The translations under genes were made by a program, and so were the position numbers. A stretch of DNA of 64,000 nt, taken from Ovis canadensis (taxonomy: Eukaryota > Chordata > Mammalia > Artiodactyla > Bovidae). This document shows, in pieces, positions 35,601 to 42,540 of this stretch. Every line of letters begins with the position of its first letter. Within the stretch, counting starts at the first letter, position 1. The stretch spans positions 41,123,001 to 41,187,000 of the forward strand of contig NC_091256.1 in NCBI RefSeq assembly GCF_042477335.2, given 5' to 3'. The notes under the pieces were generated by a model. The model searched no databases and was not told the origin of the DNA. It saw nothing but the letters and a program-made list of their open reading frames with translations.

Positions 35601-37077
35601 AACATTAACATGATGAAACAAAAGAGGATTGAAGTGTAAAACACAGTCTAGGGAAGAACATTTAGGTTCATAATAAGGAAATAATTGGAATAAACTGAAT
35701 CAATAGAGTACAAAGGTTTCACGAGTCAAGGTGTACTCCCTGCAGTAACTTGATGTGTGCATTGTAAATGGTAGCCAACTAGGCTGTATCCATACCATCT
35801 TCTTGAACAAAATAAAAAGGAGGAATTTTTAAAAGGAAATTTTAATAATCAAAGTATTTCTTCTGGAAAAGTAAAGAAAGACCAGAAAGCTCTTCGGGAA
35901 AGATTCTGTGCTTGGTAGTGGTAGCAGGAGAACTGTAGAAGAGTCAGCCTACATGGTATCTCCTGTACAAACCACAAACAAAATAGGTTCCAAATTCCCA
36001 CCATAACAGGACTCTGTGTAGAATTAGAAGGAAGTGAGATGAAGCTTAAACAGGAGAATGAAGAATATCCAGAACTCTAACAGGTGCTATTTGTCTGTAT
36101 GAAGGGGCAGTAGGGTGGAAAGCTACAGTTAAAAGCAACTGACTCCTAACCTAAAGGTCTCCCTGCAACCCAAGGGCCACGAGATTAGGGTGTTTGTGTG
36201 TATGTGACTCTCTCCTCCTCATCTGAATCCCAGCATTTAGAATAGGACCTGACATTTAAAAGACCACTCAATAAAAACATTTTTCAATGAATGCAGGAAT
36301 AAGTAAACGCCCCAGACAAAACCACACCAAAAAAGTTGGGGAAGGTTTAATAGAGGGACTGCTGGAGAATTCTTACAAGCAAAAATGAAATTAAAAATTA
36401 AAACCACAACAATGTTATCATTAAAAGTCCTAAGCTTTCTCTCCCATTTCCAAAACGCGGCAGAGAGTACAAACAATGAAGAAGCCAGTGCTCTACTGTT
36501 CTATCTGATCAAGTGTCTAGAACTTCCAGCCCTGTAACCCTGGAAGCAGGGTACAGGTACCCCTGGCTCTAGACGGGGAGGGAGCAGAAAGGAAAAACTA
36601 AAGTTCCTGTTTCGCCAGCGGGAGATTCCCTAAGGGAGAAACTGAAGGGGGGATTTCTCTCTTTTCGTTTTAGGAAATGGGGAAAAGCTCTGACATCATG
36701 TGAAGCATCGCTCTCTTCTTCCTGGCCTCTAGCAGGTTTGGGAACCTCGAGGGGCACCCAAGGGAGAGAAGCGCTCATTGAAGGCGACGGGAACCCCTCA
36801 GCCGGGAGACAGAGGCTCGTGGGGGTGAGAGCCGCGGCGGCGGGGCCGAGCCCAAGGTCCCGGGACGTCCCAGCCTGCCCCCTTTACCCAGCTTCATGGC
36901 AGCCCTCTCCAGCACTCGCAGCAGCTTCTCCCGGGAACGGCCCGCCACGGCCCAGGGCAGATGGGTAGTCCGCTCCGGGGACACCTGCTCCCGCGCCACC
37001 TCCTCGGTCACGAACTGGCCGGTAAAGCCAGAGGCGCCGAACACCACCAGGTGGAAAGGCCTCTGCTGGGTCGCCAT
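8580..37077 (-). CDS. SCCPDH: SCCPDH, saccharopine dehydrogenase-like oxidoreductase (12 exons, complete)
   Basis: Twelve exons on the minus strand (190, 113, 81, 130, 50, 131, 118, 120, 57, 112, 82 and 106 bp) add up to 1290 bp, which is 429 codons plus TAA, the length known for human SCCPDH. All eleven introns are GT-AG and all phases agree. The protein starts [20 protein letters not shown], with a Rossmann nucleotide-binding glycine motif at residues 14-20, and carries a hydrophobic segment at about residues 278-300. It ends [12 protein letters not shown]. The family resembles saccharopine dehydrogenase, but a lysine-pathway role is not established for this member; it is known as a membrane or lipid-droplet associated putative oxidoreductase. 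No stop, frameshift or lost splice site is seen. The ATG was chosen for its match to the family N terminus and its place in the CpG island. Confidence 0.97.
9041..9258 (-). mobile_element. Bov-tA SINE, SCCPDH intron 11
   Basis: Reverse copy from 'gtgctaagtcgcttcagttg' to 'gtgccacctgggaagcc', including the complement of the tRNA-like promoter. Reverse on the plus strand, hence sense to SCCPDH. Confidence 0.88.
9940..10021 (-). CDS. SCCPDH: SCCPDH exon 11
   Basis: Acceptor TTCTCTGCAG, donor AGGC|GTGAGT. The 82 bp encode (E)[18 protein letters not shown], then NDAADLPK plus two bases of the next Ala codon. Confidence 0.95.
10160..10405 (+). mobile_element. MIR SINE, SCCPDH intron 10
   Basis: 'ccattttacagatgaggaaactgaggc' core and 'gagaggttaagcgcctc' are diagnostic of MIR; nearly full length. 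Confidence 0.85.
10420..10608 (-). mobile_element. Bov-tA SINE, 3'-truncated
   Basis: 'ctttgcgaccccttagactg' to 'ccaccagggaagccc'. The usual 3' tail is missing at the left edge. Confidence 0.85.
11449..11560 (-). CDS. SCCPDH: SCCPDH exon 10
   Basis: Acceptor TTCCTCAG, donor CCAG|GTATTT. It encodes [18 protein letters not shown], then [19 protein letters not shown]. The GFSQGVSPV stretch is the least conserved part relative to the human protein as I recall it. Confidence 0.95.
12239..12264. repeat. (TG)n(CA)n alternating palindrome
   Basis: A run of TG repeats followed directly by TACACACACACACA, so the strand can fold on itself. Simple alternating purine-pyrimidine repeat in SCCPDH intron 9. 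Confidence 0.85.
12530..12737 (-). mobile_element. Bov-tA SINE
   Basis: 'gaaagtgagtcagttgtatc' to 'caccagggaagcc'. It pairs in inverted orientation with the next SINE 85 bp away. Confidence 0.87.
12822..13049 (+). mobile_element. Bov-tA SINE
   Basis: 'tctggctgtcatgctagtgg' through 'ttggacacaactgaagtgac' and a (CAGCA)n tail. Inverted relative to the copy at 12530-12737. Confidence 0.87.
14034..14142 (+). mobile_element. CHR-type tRNA-derived SINE in L1
   Basis: 'aactccccggtggtacagcgg' through 'ctggggaactaagatcctg' and 'gcatggccaaaaaaa', the CHR family pattern. Confidence 0.85.
14937..14961. repeat. (AC)n microsatellite
   Basis: Twelve or so perfect AC repeats inside the L1. Confidence 0.95.
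15316..15334. repeat. (GGT)n microsatellite
   Basis: Perfect GGT/GTG run at the tail side of a Bov-tA SINE. Confidence 0.9.
15335..15537 (-). mobile_element. Bov-tA SINE in L1
   Basis: 'ttagctgctaagccgtgtcc' to 'tgagctatgaggaaagcccc', reverse orientation, splitting the L1 3' UTR. Confidence 0.87.
16885..17100 (-). mobile_element. MIR SINE
   Basis: 'gactttggcaaatttcttagcctctctg' and 'cctcatttataaatgg' are the reverse complement of the MIR core. Ends close to SCCPDH exon 9. Confidence 0.7.
17159..17215 (-). CDS. SCCPDH: SCCPDH exon 9
   Basis: Acceptor CTTTAG, donor CAG|GTAACC. The 57 bp encode 19 residues, [19 protein letters not shown], in phase 0 at both ends. Confidence 0.95.
17303..17422 (-). 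CDS. SCCPDH: SCCPDH exon 8 (hydrophobic segment)
   Basis: Acceptor TTCATCTAG, donor AAA|GTAAGT. Forty residues, [17 protein letters not shown] followed by [15 protein letters not shown]. The Phe/Leu-rich run is the likely membrane or lipid-droplet anchoring segment. The intron to exon 9 is only 87 bp. Confidence 0.96.
18195..18312 (-). CDS. SCCPDH: SCCPDH exon 7
   Basis: Acceptor GTCTTGCAG, donor CCT|GTAAGT. The 118 bp complete the Arg codon and encode [18 protein letters not shown] through ENLEQSP. Confidence 0.96.
18507..18786 (-). mobile_element. Bov-A2 dimeric SINE, SCCPDH intron 6
   Basis: 'ttgctgctgctgctgctaag' (CAG tail complement), two Bov-A monomers and the linker 'aagtgaaaagtgaaagtgaa'. 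The flanking 'agtgacaagtt' occurs at both sides (about 18498 and 18787) as a target-site duplication. Confidence 0.92.
19243..19373 (-). CDS. SCCPDH: SCCPDH exon 6
   Basis: Acceptor TTGTTAG, donor GAAG|GTATAT. The 131 bp encode [18 protein letters not shown] through VGPKLKR plus two bases. Confidence 0.96.
20690..21012 (-). mobile_element. L1 fragment, SCCPDH intron 5
   Basis: Reverse-strand L1 sequence ('gggattttgattggaattatatgg', 'catagttttcttcatagaac'). Related L1-like sequence also lies at about 20260-20410 on the same strand. Confidence 0.65.
21023..21257 (-). mobile_element. CHR-type SINE
   Basis: 'agttttggctgcagtggttcttcgctgcag' through 'ccccaaccaggaattgaac' to 'catcagggaagtcc', reverse orientation. 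Confidence 0.82.
21370..22255 (+). mobile_element. L1 ORF2 fragment split by an MLT1 LTR
   Basis: L1 ORF2 sequence runs to 'gaacaaattcttagaaagatac' at 21675 and resumes at 22148 with 'gacacaaactaccaaaac'. The middle is the MLT1 LTR. A microsatellite-like (GA)n sits at about 21509-21523. Confidence 0.7.
21676..22147 (+). mobile_element. MLT1-type LTR (MaLR) nested in L1
   Basis: Begins TGTTATGGATCAAATTGTGTC and ends GCAGTCCTAGGAAACTAACACA, with 'ttatttggaaatatggctg' and 'ggtgtccttatacaaagg' between, all typical of MLT1. Near-identical 5-bp flanks (gatac and gacac) suggest the old target duplication. Confidence 0.8.
22270..22480 (+). mobile_element. Old DNA-transposon-like repeat
   Basis: 'tttctgtaaaaggtcaaactaagtattttgggttgtgtaggccacatatggtctctg' pattern resembles a common mammalian hAT-type repeat. 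Family not certain. Confidence 0.4.
22845..22985 (+). mobile_element. MIR SINE fragment
   Basis: 'aatatttattgagtgattattaactgcc' and 'taatttcatcttcataacaat' follow the MIR 5' half. Confidence 0.65.
23217..23492 (-). mobile_element. Bov-A2 dimeric SINE, SCCPDH intron 5
   Basis: Starts 'ctgctgctgctaagtcgcttc', has the 'gaaagtgaaaagtgaaagtg' linker and ends 'ttgccactgccttctctg'. Confidence 0.9.
23493..24999. other. SCCPDH intron 5, low-information stretch
   Basis: AT-rich intron sequence with weak L2-like blocks (about 23950-24070 and 24280-24500). No exon, RNA gene or young repeat recognised. Confidence 0.4.
25000..25049 (-). CDS. SCCPDH: SCCPDH exon 5 (50 bp)
   Basis: A short exon with acceptor CTCTTTTAG and donor GAG|GTTAGT. 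With one base from exon 4 it encodes [17 protein letters not shown]. Confidence 0.95.
25470..25737 (+). mobile_element. Bov-A2 dimeric SINE, SCCPDH intron 4
   Basis: 'ggagaaggcaatggcacccc', linker 'tcactttcacttttcacttt', then the second monomer ending 'gaagtgacttagcagca'. The flank 'ataataaatgt' occurs on both sides (about 25460 and 25738). Confidence 0.9.
26183..26276 (+). repeat. Left arm of a long inverted repeat
   Basis: About 92 bp whose reverse complement recurs at 26709-26803 with roughly 85-88% identity. Both arms look L1 ORF2-derived. SCCPDH intron 4. Confidence 0.8.
26709..26803 (-). repeat. Right arm of a long inverted repeat
   Basis: Shares 'gctcaattcatgccctt', 'tctttattaggaatg' and 'taagtatgatgtt' with the complement of 26183-26276. 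The arms are 430 bp apart. Confidence 0.8.
27526..27655 (-). CDS. SCCPDH: SCCPDH exon 4
   Basis: Acceptor TTTAG, donor AATG|GTAATT. The 130 bp encode [17 protein letters not shown], then [18 protein letters not shown] and TRDKMN. It ends in phase 1. Confidence 0.96.
28130..28520. mobile_element. Old L1-like 3' UTR sequence
   Basis: 'caattttagatttacagggaaat' and 'ctttgttcagatttcctttgc' resemble an old L1 3' region. Family uncertain. Confidence 0.4.
28590..28825 (+). mobile_element. L1 3' end, SCCPDH intron 3
   Basis: 'ttactctatagcacagggaactatatcctata' and 'ccatattgtaaattagctgtacttcaatta' are the artiodactyl L1 3' terminus. Confidence 0.8.
29405..29500 (-). mobile_element. MIR SINE fragment
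   Basis: 'caaacctcaattcaagtcctagc' and 'gttgtatgactctgagcaag' match the MIR core complement. Lies about 250 bp from SCCPDH exon 3. Confidence 0.6.
29751..29831 (-). CDS. SCCPDH: SCCPDH exon 3
   Basis: Acceptor TTCTCTCAG, donor CAG|GTATGT. The 81 bp encode 27 residues, [16 protein letters not shown] through DISGEPQ, in phase 0 at both ends. Confidence 0.96.
29832..32374. other. SCCPDH intron 2, left part
   Basis: AT-rich intron with faint MIR-like (about 30840-31000) and MER5-like (about 31180-31340) traces. No young SINE or LINE, and no exon recognised beyond exon 3. Confidence 0.4.
32375..32525 (+). mobile_element. L1M-type 3' tail
   Basis: 'taaaatgctaaattttatgttatatacattttaccacaat' is the usual ending of old mammalian L1 3' UTRs. 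Confidence 0.6.
33900..34497 (+). mobile_element. L2 LINE 3' end
   Basis: Pyrimidine-rich L2 3' sequence ('gaccttccctgaccatcc', 'ctggactatcagcttcatgag') that ends with 'caataaatatttattgaatacatgaatga', the L2 3' terminus. Includes a 50-bp tandem duplication. Confidence 0.7.
34179..34278 (+). repeat. 50-bp tandem duplication in L2
   Basis: 'ggtctctctgcaaag' recurs exactly 50 bp apart (34211 and 34261), with the flanking sequence similar in both units. Confidence 0.85.
34885..34997 (-). CDS. SCCPDH: SCCPDH exon 2
   Basis: Acceptor TTATTTCAG, donor CCA|GTAAGT. The 113 bp encode [18 protein letters not shown] through VVLNCVGP, the rest of the N-terminal Rossmann half. It ends in phase 0. Confidence 0.96.
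35200..35398 (-). mobile_element. Bov-tA SINE, SCCPDH intron 1
   Basis: 'ttgttgttgtttaattcctaag' to 'accactgagccactggggaag', reverse orientation. Confidence 0.83.
36210..36300 (+). mobile_element. L2 3' end fragment
   Basis: 'tcccagcatttagaataggacctgacat' through 'tcaatgaatgcagg' matches the L2 terminus. Just downstream of the SCCPDH CpG island in intron 1. Confidence 0.5.
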
Positions 37078-37440
37078 GACGAACCCACAGCGACGCAAGG
37101 CCCGGGCCGGCCTGAGTCCACGGCGCCTGCGCCTCAGGCAGCGACCACAGTACCGGGCGCAGCAACCGCCTCTGCCGCGGCCGCTGCGGTCTCTGCCGCC
37201 TGCACACCGCGCTCCCGAAGTCCCGCGCGCGCCGCCTAGCCACAGCCACGCCCACGGCCCCGCCCACGCCGCCGGGTGCCCAGGGGGGCTGCCACGCCCA
37301 CTCCTCGCGTGTGTTCGCCAGAGCAGCCCGCGAGGGCTTTGTGCTTCCCAAGCTTCCCAGGTTGGCGGGAGCAGACGGTGGCTACCCTCCGACCCGTCGA
37401 TGTTCTGACACAGCTCTGAATCCGTTAGGTGTCGCATCTT
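36780..37440 (-). promoter_or_regulatory. SCCPDH: CpG island and promoter region of SCCPDH
   Basis: This is by far the densest CpG stretch in the window, with dozens of CpGs across the 5' UTR, exon 1 and start of intron 1. A GC box (CCCCGCCC, 37258-37265) and an NRF1-like GCGCCTGCGCC near 37124 lie upstream of the ATG. No TATA box is evident. This is the usual layout of a broadly expressed housekeeping-type promoter. The transcription start is not fixed by the sequence. Confidence 0.8.
36888..37077 (-). CDS. SCCPDH: SCCPDH exon 1 (coding part)
   Basis: Starts at ATG (37077-37075) and encodes residues 1-63 plus one base, including [19 protein letters not shown]. The donor is CTGG|GTAAAG. The exon lies in the CpG island and is GC-rich, unlike the AT-rich downstream exons. 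Confidence 0.96.
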
Positions 37441-37489
37441 TTCGCTCTTCCGTAGGCTGGAGGGGGCTGCGGCTGCAGCCAGTTATTCC

Positions 37490-37510
37490 TTTTTTTTTTT
37501 TTTTTTTTTT
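37490..37510. repeat. T-homopolymer (21 T)
   Basis: A run of 21 T between the CpG island and the BovB fragment. Confidence 0.95.
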
Positions 37511-37554
37511 GGCAAGAGGAGGCTGCTCAAAGCGAGAGTTTGCCAAAACATGAT

Positions 37555-37884
37555 GGACTGCAAGGAGAGCCAACCAGTCCATTCTAAAGGAGATCAGCCC
37601 TGGGTGTTCTTTGGAAGGAATGATGCCAAAGCTGAAACTCCAGTACTTTGGCCACCTCATGCGAAGAGTTGACTTACTGGAAAAGACATGCTAGGAGGGA
37701 TGGGGGCAGGAGGAAAAGGGGACGACAGAGGATGAGATGGCTGGATGGCATCACCAACTCGATGGACGTGAGTTTGAGTGAACTCCGGGAGATGGTGATG
37801 GACAGGGAGGCCTGGCGTGCTGCGATTCATGGGGTCGCAAAGAGTCAGACACGACTGAGCGACTGAACTGCACTGAACTGATGG
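37555..37884 (+). mobile_element. BovB 3' end upstream of SCCPDH
   Basis: 'ctgcaaggagagccaaccag' through 'ggacgacagaggatgagatgg' to 'gactgaactgcactgaactg', 5'-truncated. It sits about 480 bp upstream of the SCCPDH ATG, head to head with the gene. Confidence 0.9.
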
Positions 37885-38572
37885 ATGCGAACTCTGCCCA
37901 CGCCGAAAACCCTTATCTTTTTGTTTGTTTGGTTACGAAGCACATTACCTAGAGAGTGTCTGCTGAGCCAGGTGGAAGTGGAGGGTGGACACATGGGTCC
38001 CCCTCCCAAGGCCGACTCTGCAGCGCCCTCTGCCGCAGGCTCCGCCTCCACCGTCTGAGTGCCCTCGGGTCACCTGAGGGACCCCCCCCCCCTTGGTGAT
38101 GCAAAACACAGTTAATGGTGAAGCTCCGCTTACTAAGGACTGTAGTCCAGGATACAGCCTCTCAGATGCCTCTGAGGAGCTCTTCTGAAGAGGTGGGGAG
38201 AAGTCAGTATATATGGGACTTCAGTGAAGGGGAAGCAAGCACACATTTTGGCAGAAGGTTGCTGCTACTTCCGAGGCAGAGATGTCTCCGTTAATGATTT
38301 TAGTGCTTTTCTAGGTATGAGAAAATGTAAGAGATTGGGCTCATAAAATCTCCTACTATCTGAAGATCTGTTCTGCCGACTTTTCCCAGAACACAGAGTG
38401 TTTTTTGGGGAGGAGGGTGGGGGGGCTGTTGTTGAAGGTCAGTGATTGCAGAGGCTAGTGACTCCATTCTTATAGAACCAGATGGCAAGTGACAATTTTT
38501 AGTTGACTGTATGAATATGAAATGTTAGCAGAATATATGACAAATCTTTATTTTTAAAAAGAGCTGTGGGGG
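37885..38572. other. Intergenic sequence, nothing assignable
   Basis: Mixed-composition unique sequence with a C8-9 run near 38083 and a G-rich block near 38405-38425. I see no exon, RNA gene or repeat family that I can name. Confidence 0.4.
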
Positions 38573-38868
38573 GAGCTTCCCTGGTGGCTCAGTGGTAAAG
38601 AAATCACCTGCCAGTGCAGGAGACAGGGCTCCATAGCAACTAAGCCCATGCACCACAACTGTTGAGCCTGTGCTCTAGAGCCCAGAAGCGGAAACCACTT
38701 AGCCAACATGCGCTAGAGTCTGTGCTCGGCAACTAGAGAAGACAGTGCAGTGAGAAGCCTTGGCACCACAACCAGAAGCCCCTGCTCTCAGCAAGTAGGG
38801 AAAAGCCTGCACAGCAAGGAAGACCCAGGACAGCCAAAAATAAATACTTTTTTAAAAAAAAAGAACCT
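38573..38868 (+). mobile_element. CHR-type (long) SINE
   Basis: 'agcttccctggtggctcagtgg' followed by the CHRL body ('ctctagagcccagaagcgg', 'ctcggcaactagagaag') and an A-rich tail at 38850-38861. Confidence 0.8.
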
Positions 38869-39039
38869 TAAAATGCTTAAAAACACCTTACACATCTTAA
38901 ATAGTCAATATATGTTAGTTATTGTTAATAGTAATAGCAATAATTATTGAGGAGTGGGTTTGTATGAATTAGGGAGGAGGAAAGGGACTTGTACTTTTCA
39001 CTTTTTAACCTATTTATACTTCAATAACTTTTGTTTTTA

Positions 39040-39163
39040 TCTCTTTGACTGTGCTGGGTCTTAGTTGCCGTATGTGGGATCTAATTCCCTCACCAAGGAT
39101 CAAACCTGGGCCCCCTACATTGGGAGTGCATAATCTTAGCCACTGGACCACCAGGAAAGTCCC
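39040..39163 (-). mobile_element. CHR-type SINE fragment
   Basis: 'gtgctgggtcttagttgccg' through 'gccactggaccaccaggaaagtcc', reverse orientation. Confidence 0.8.
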
Positions 39164-39509
39164 TAAACTTTTTGTTTTAAACAGGAAGTACATTACCTTT
39201 ATAATCAGAATTTTTTAAAAAGGAACAGGAGCTGGCGTTGAGAAGGGGCTAGGGAGCAGCTGTGGGGATCACCCTGATCATTTGCAGTCCTGCCGCTGAG
39301 GCCAGTTCCTCCTGCCACTTGGACAGGATTTTTGGTCCACTGTTACACACAATAATATGAATGAATCTCATAAACACTAATTTGAATAAAGAAAGTTGGG
39401 TAAAGAAAGAATACATCTGTATGATTCCCTTTATTTGAATTTCAGAAGCAGGCAAAACCCATTTATGGTGACGGGAGTCTTGGATTTGCTCTTGTGTTGA
39501 GCAGTCCCA

Positions 39510-40312
39510 AGTACTGCATTTTGGACTCTTTTGTTGACCATAATGGCTACTCCATTTCTTCTAAGGGATTCCTGTCCGCAGTAGTAGATATAATGGTCAT
39601 CTGAGTTAAATTCACTCATTCCAGTCCATTTTAGTTCGCTGATTCCTAGAATGTTGACGTTCATTCTTGCCATCTCCTGTTTGACCACTTCCAATTTGCC
39701 TTGATTCATGGACCTGACATTCAAGGTTCCTATGCAATATTGCTCTTTACTGCATTGGACCTTGCTTCTATCACCAGTCACATCCACAACTGGGTATTGT
39801 TTTTGCTTTGGCTCCATCCCTTCATTCTTTCTGGAGTTATTTCTCCACTGATCTCCAGTAGCATATTGGGCACCTAATGACCTGGGGAGTTCCTCTTTCA
39901 GTATCCTATCATTTTGCCTTTTCATACTGTTCGTGGGGTTCTCAAGGCAAGAACACTGAAGTGGTTGCCATTCCCTTCTCCAGTGGACCACATTCTGTCA
40001 GACCTCTCCACCATGCCTGCTCATCTTGGGTGGCCCCACAGGGCCTGGCTTAGTTTCATTGAGTTAGACAAGGCTGTGGTCCTAGTGTGATTAGATTGAC
40101 TAGTTTTCTGTGATTATGATTTCAGTGTGTCTGCCCTCTGATGCACTCTTGCAACACCTACCATCTTACTTGGGTTTCTCTTACCTGGTACGAGGGGTAT
40201 CTCCTCACTGCTGCCCCTCCTGACCTTGAACATGGAGTAGTTCCTCTTGGCCCTCCTGTGTCCACGCAACCACTGCTCCTTGGACGTGGGGTAGCTCCTC
40301 CCGGCCACTGCC
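39510..40312 (-). mobile_element. Inverted 5' half of a twin-primed BovB
   Basis: Antisense BovB that runs from the endonuclease domain (at about 39510) back to the 5' UTR (at 40312). The minus-strand frame encodes endonuclease-like CIGTLNVRSMNQGKLEVVKQ and ILGISELKWTG. It abuts a sense 3' BovB half at 40313. The left target-site duplication (tgagcagtccca) is at 39498-39509. Confidence 0.9.
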
Positions 40313-40951
40313 CCTGTCCCATCACTTCATGGCAAATAGATGAGGAAACAGTGTCAGACTTTATTTTTTTGGGCTCCAAAATCACTGCAGATGGTGATTG
40401 CAGACATGAAATTAAAAGATGCTTACTCGAAAGGAAAGTTATGACCAGCCTAGACAGCATATTCAAAAGCAGAGACATTACTTTGCCAACAAAGGTCTGT
40501 CTAGTCAAGGCTATGGTTTTTCCAGTAGTCATGTATGGATGTGAGAGTTGGACTGTGAAGAAAGCTGAGCTCCGAAGAATTGATGCTTTTGAACTGTGGT
40601 GCTTTTGAGAGTCCCTTGGACTGCAAGGAGATTCAACCAGGCCATTCTGAAGGAGATCAGTCCTGGGTGTTCTTTAGAAGGAATGATGCTAAAGCTGAAA
40701 CTCCAGTACTTTGGCCACCTCATGCAAAGAATTGACTCATTGGAAAAGACTCTGATGCTGGGAGGGATTGGGGGTAGGAGGAGAAGGGGACGACAGAGGA
40801 TGAGATGGCTGGATGGCATCACCGACTCGATGGACGTGAGTTTGAGTGAACTCCGGGAGTTGGTGATGGACAGGGAGGCCTGATGTGCTGCAGTTCATGG
40901 TGTCGCAAAGAGTCGGACATGACTGAGCGACTGAACTGAACTGAACTGAAC
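40313..40951 (+). mobile_element. Sense 3' half of the same BovB
   Basis: Starts 'ccatcacttcatggcaaata' within the reverse-transcriptase C-terminal region and runs to (CTGAA)n. The right copy of the 12-bp target duplication is at 40952-40963. The frame is broken at about 40606. Confidence 0.92.
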
Positions 40952-40973
40952 TGAGCAGTCCCAGGTCAGCTCT

Positions 40974-41715
40974 TTTCTTTTTTTTTTTAATTTACTTTAT
41001 TGAACTAGAGTTGATTTGCAATGTTGTATTAGTTTCTGGTGTACAGCAAGGTAATTTGCTATATATATATATTATTTTTCATATTATTTCTATTATAGTT
41101 TATTATAGGATATTGAATATTGGTCCCTGTGATATATAATAGGATCTTGTTTCTTTATCTATTCTATATATAATAATTTGTATCTGCTAATCCCGAACTC
41201 CCAGTCCATCCCTCTCTCATTTCCCCTTCCCCTTGGCAACCACAAAGTCTGTTGCCTATATTTGTCTGCTTCTATGTCATAAATAAGTTCATTTGTGTCA
41301 TACTTTAGATCCCATGTATAAATAATAGCATGGTATTTGTCTTTCTGGCTTATTACACTTAGCATGATAATCTCTAGGTCCATCCAAGTTGCTGCAAATG
41401 GCATTATTTCATTAATTTTTACAGTTGAGTAGTATTCCATTGTAGGTGTGTACCATATCCTCTTTATCCATTCATCTGTTGATGGGCATTTAGGTTGTTT
41501 CCAGGCCTTGGCTATGGTAAATAGTGCTGCTATGAACATAGGGGTGCATGTATCATTTCAAATTATAGTTTTGCCCAGATATATGCCCAGGAGTGGGATT
41601 GCTGGATCATACAGCAAGTCTTTAGTTTTTTAAGGAATCTCCTTACTGTTTTCCATAGTGGTTACACCAATGTACATTCCCACCAACAGTGTAGGAGGTT
41701 TCAGGCTGTTCTTAA
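40974..41715 (-). mobile_element. L1 3' end
   Basis: T-rich start followed by the complement of the L1 3' UTR ('attgaactagagttgatttgc', 'tgtacagcaaggtaatttgc') and distal ORF2 ('gtagtattccattgtaggtg', 'gggattgctggatcatac'). Confidence 0.88.
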
Positions 41716-41954
41716 AGTAATCCTCTATCTGATTGATTTCCAAGGAATTCCTTCTCTCCAGGGACCAGCATAGAGGTTCATTTCAACCCCAACATAGCAC
41801 CAGGAAGAAGGGGAAGATGCTTCCCCCTACAACAGAAGATGGGTTGACTTGTGGACAAGGCTGCTGACCTTCACAGAGATGGAGACCCTGTCCTCTGAGG
41901 CTCAGGGGTGAAGGGTAGGAAGCAGCAGGGGAGAGGAGTGAGAAGGGAGAATTC

Positions 41955-42042
41955 AGCTGTGAGTGGTTGCTAGGTAACAGCTTTTCTCCTTGACCATCAG
42001 CTGGGAGTGGTTGCTAGGTAACAAAGCTCTTCTCCTTGACCA
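41955..42042 (+). repeat. 44-bp tandem duplication with RFX-box-like motif
   Basis: Two units of about 44 bp share 'gagtggttgctaggtaaca' (at 41961 and 42005) and 'cttctccttgacca'. The core GTTGCTAGGTAAC is a near-palindrome like the X-box bound by RFX factors. Confidence 0.8.
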
Positions 42043-42540
42043 AATTCTAGCCAGACTCCTCTGAGCCCTCTTCACAACTAGGCTTCAACCTTGGCCTACA
42101 AAGACCTGGGCAAACACTGACATAGTTTATAACAGCTCAAGGATGCAGCCCTAGGATGACACTACACTCCCTTAAAGTGCCTGCAGGAGAAAGATCAGGG
42201 CTGCAAAAATAATGTGTTGCAGCCAACACCTGAAGACAGGGCCTCTGTCTCCCAGCCTCAGTGGAAGGGTAGGAGCCTGACTTCAGTAAACACTGATTAG
42301 CAAGCCCAGATTGGTGGCACACAGACCAACTGCTTACCACTTTTTGTGATTTTTTTTCCCCGACTCTACTGAGTTCATCTCCCTCACTGTTCCCTCCTGA
42401 TCTCTTTAAATGTCCAGACACCTCTGTTGAGTTCAGTTTACACTGGACTCTTTTCCCAGCTGTAATAATGTATTACTGATTAAAATCTGTCCTTACACAT
42501 TAACTAGTATCTGGCTTTGTTCATCTTGGATGTAGTAAAC
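42043..42540 (+). mobile_element. Possible LTR
   Basis: The end has an LTR-like layout: 'ttactgattaaaatctgtcc' as poly(A) signal, then 'ctggctttgttcatcttgg'. No retroviral coding sequence adjoins it. Boundaries and class are not fixed. Confidence 0.3.

Noticed and set aside
36775..37437. Several long open frames on both strands (up to 220 codons) in the CpG island
   Set aside because: GC-rich sequence lacks stops. Only the SCCPDH exon 1 frame is a known protein; the others are shadows of it or of the 5' flank.
39431..39991. 186-codon minus-strand frame with an endonuclease-like stretch
   Set aside because: It is the BovB endonuclease region in the inverted element half, running on into flanking DNA; not a host gene.
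41159..41539. 126-codon minus-strand frame
   Set aside because: L1 ORF2 C-terminal sequence.
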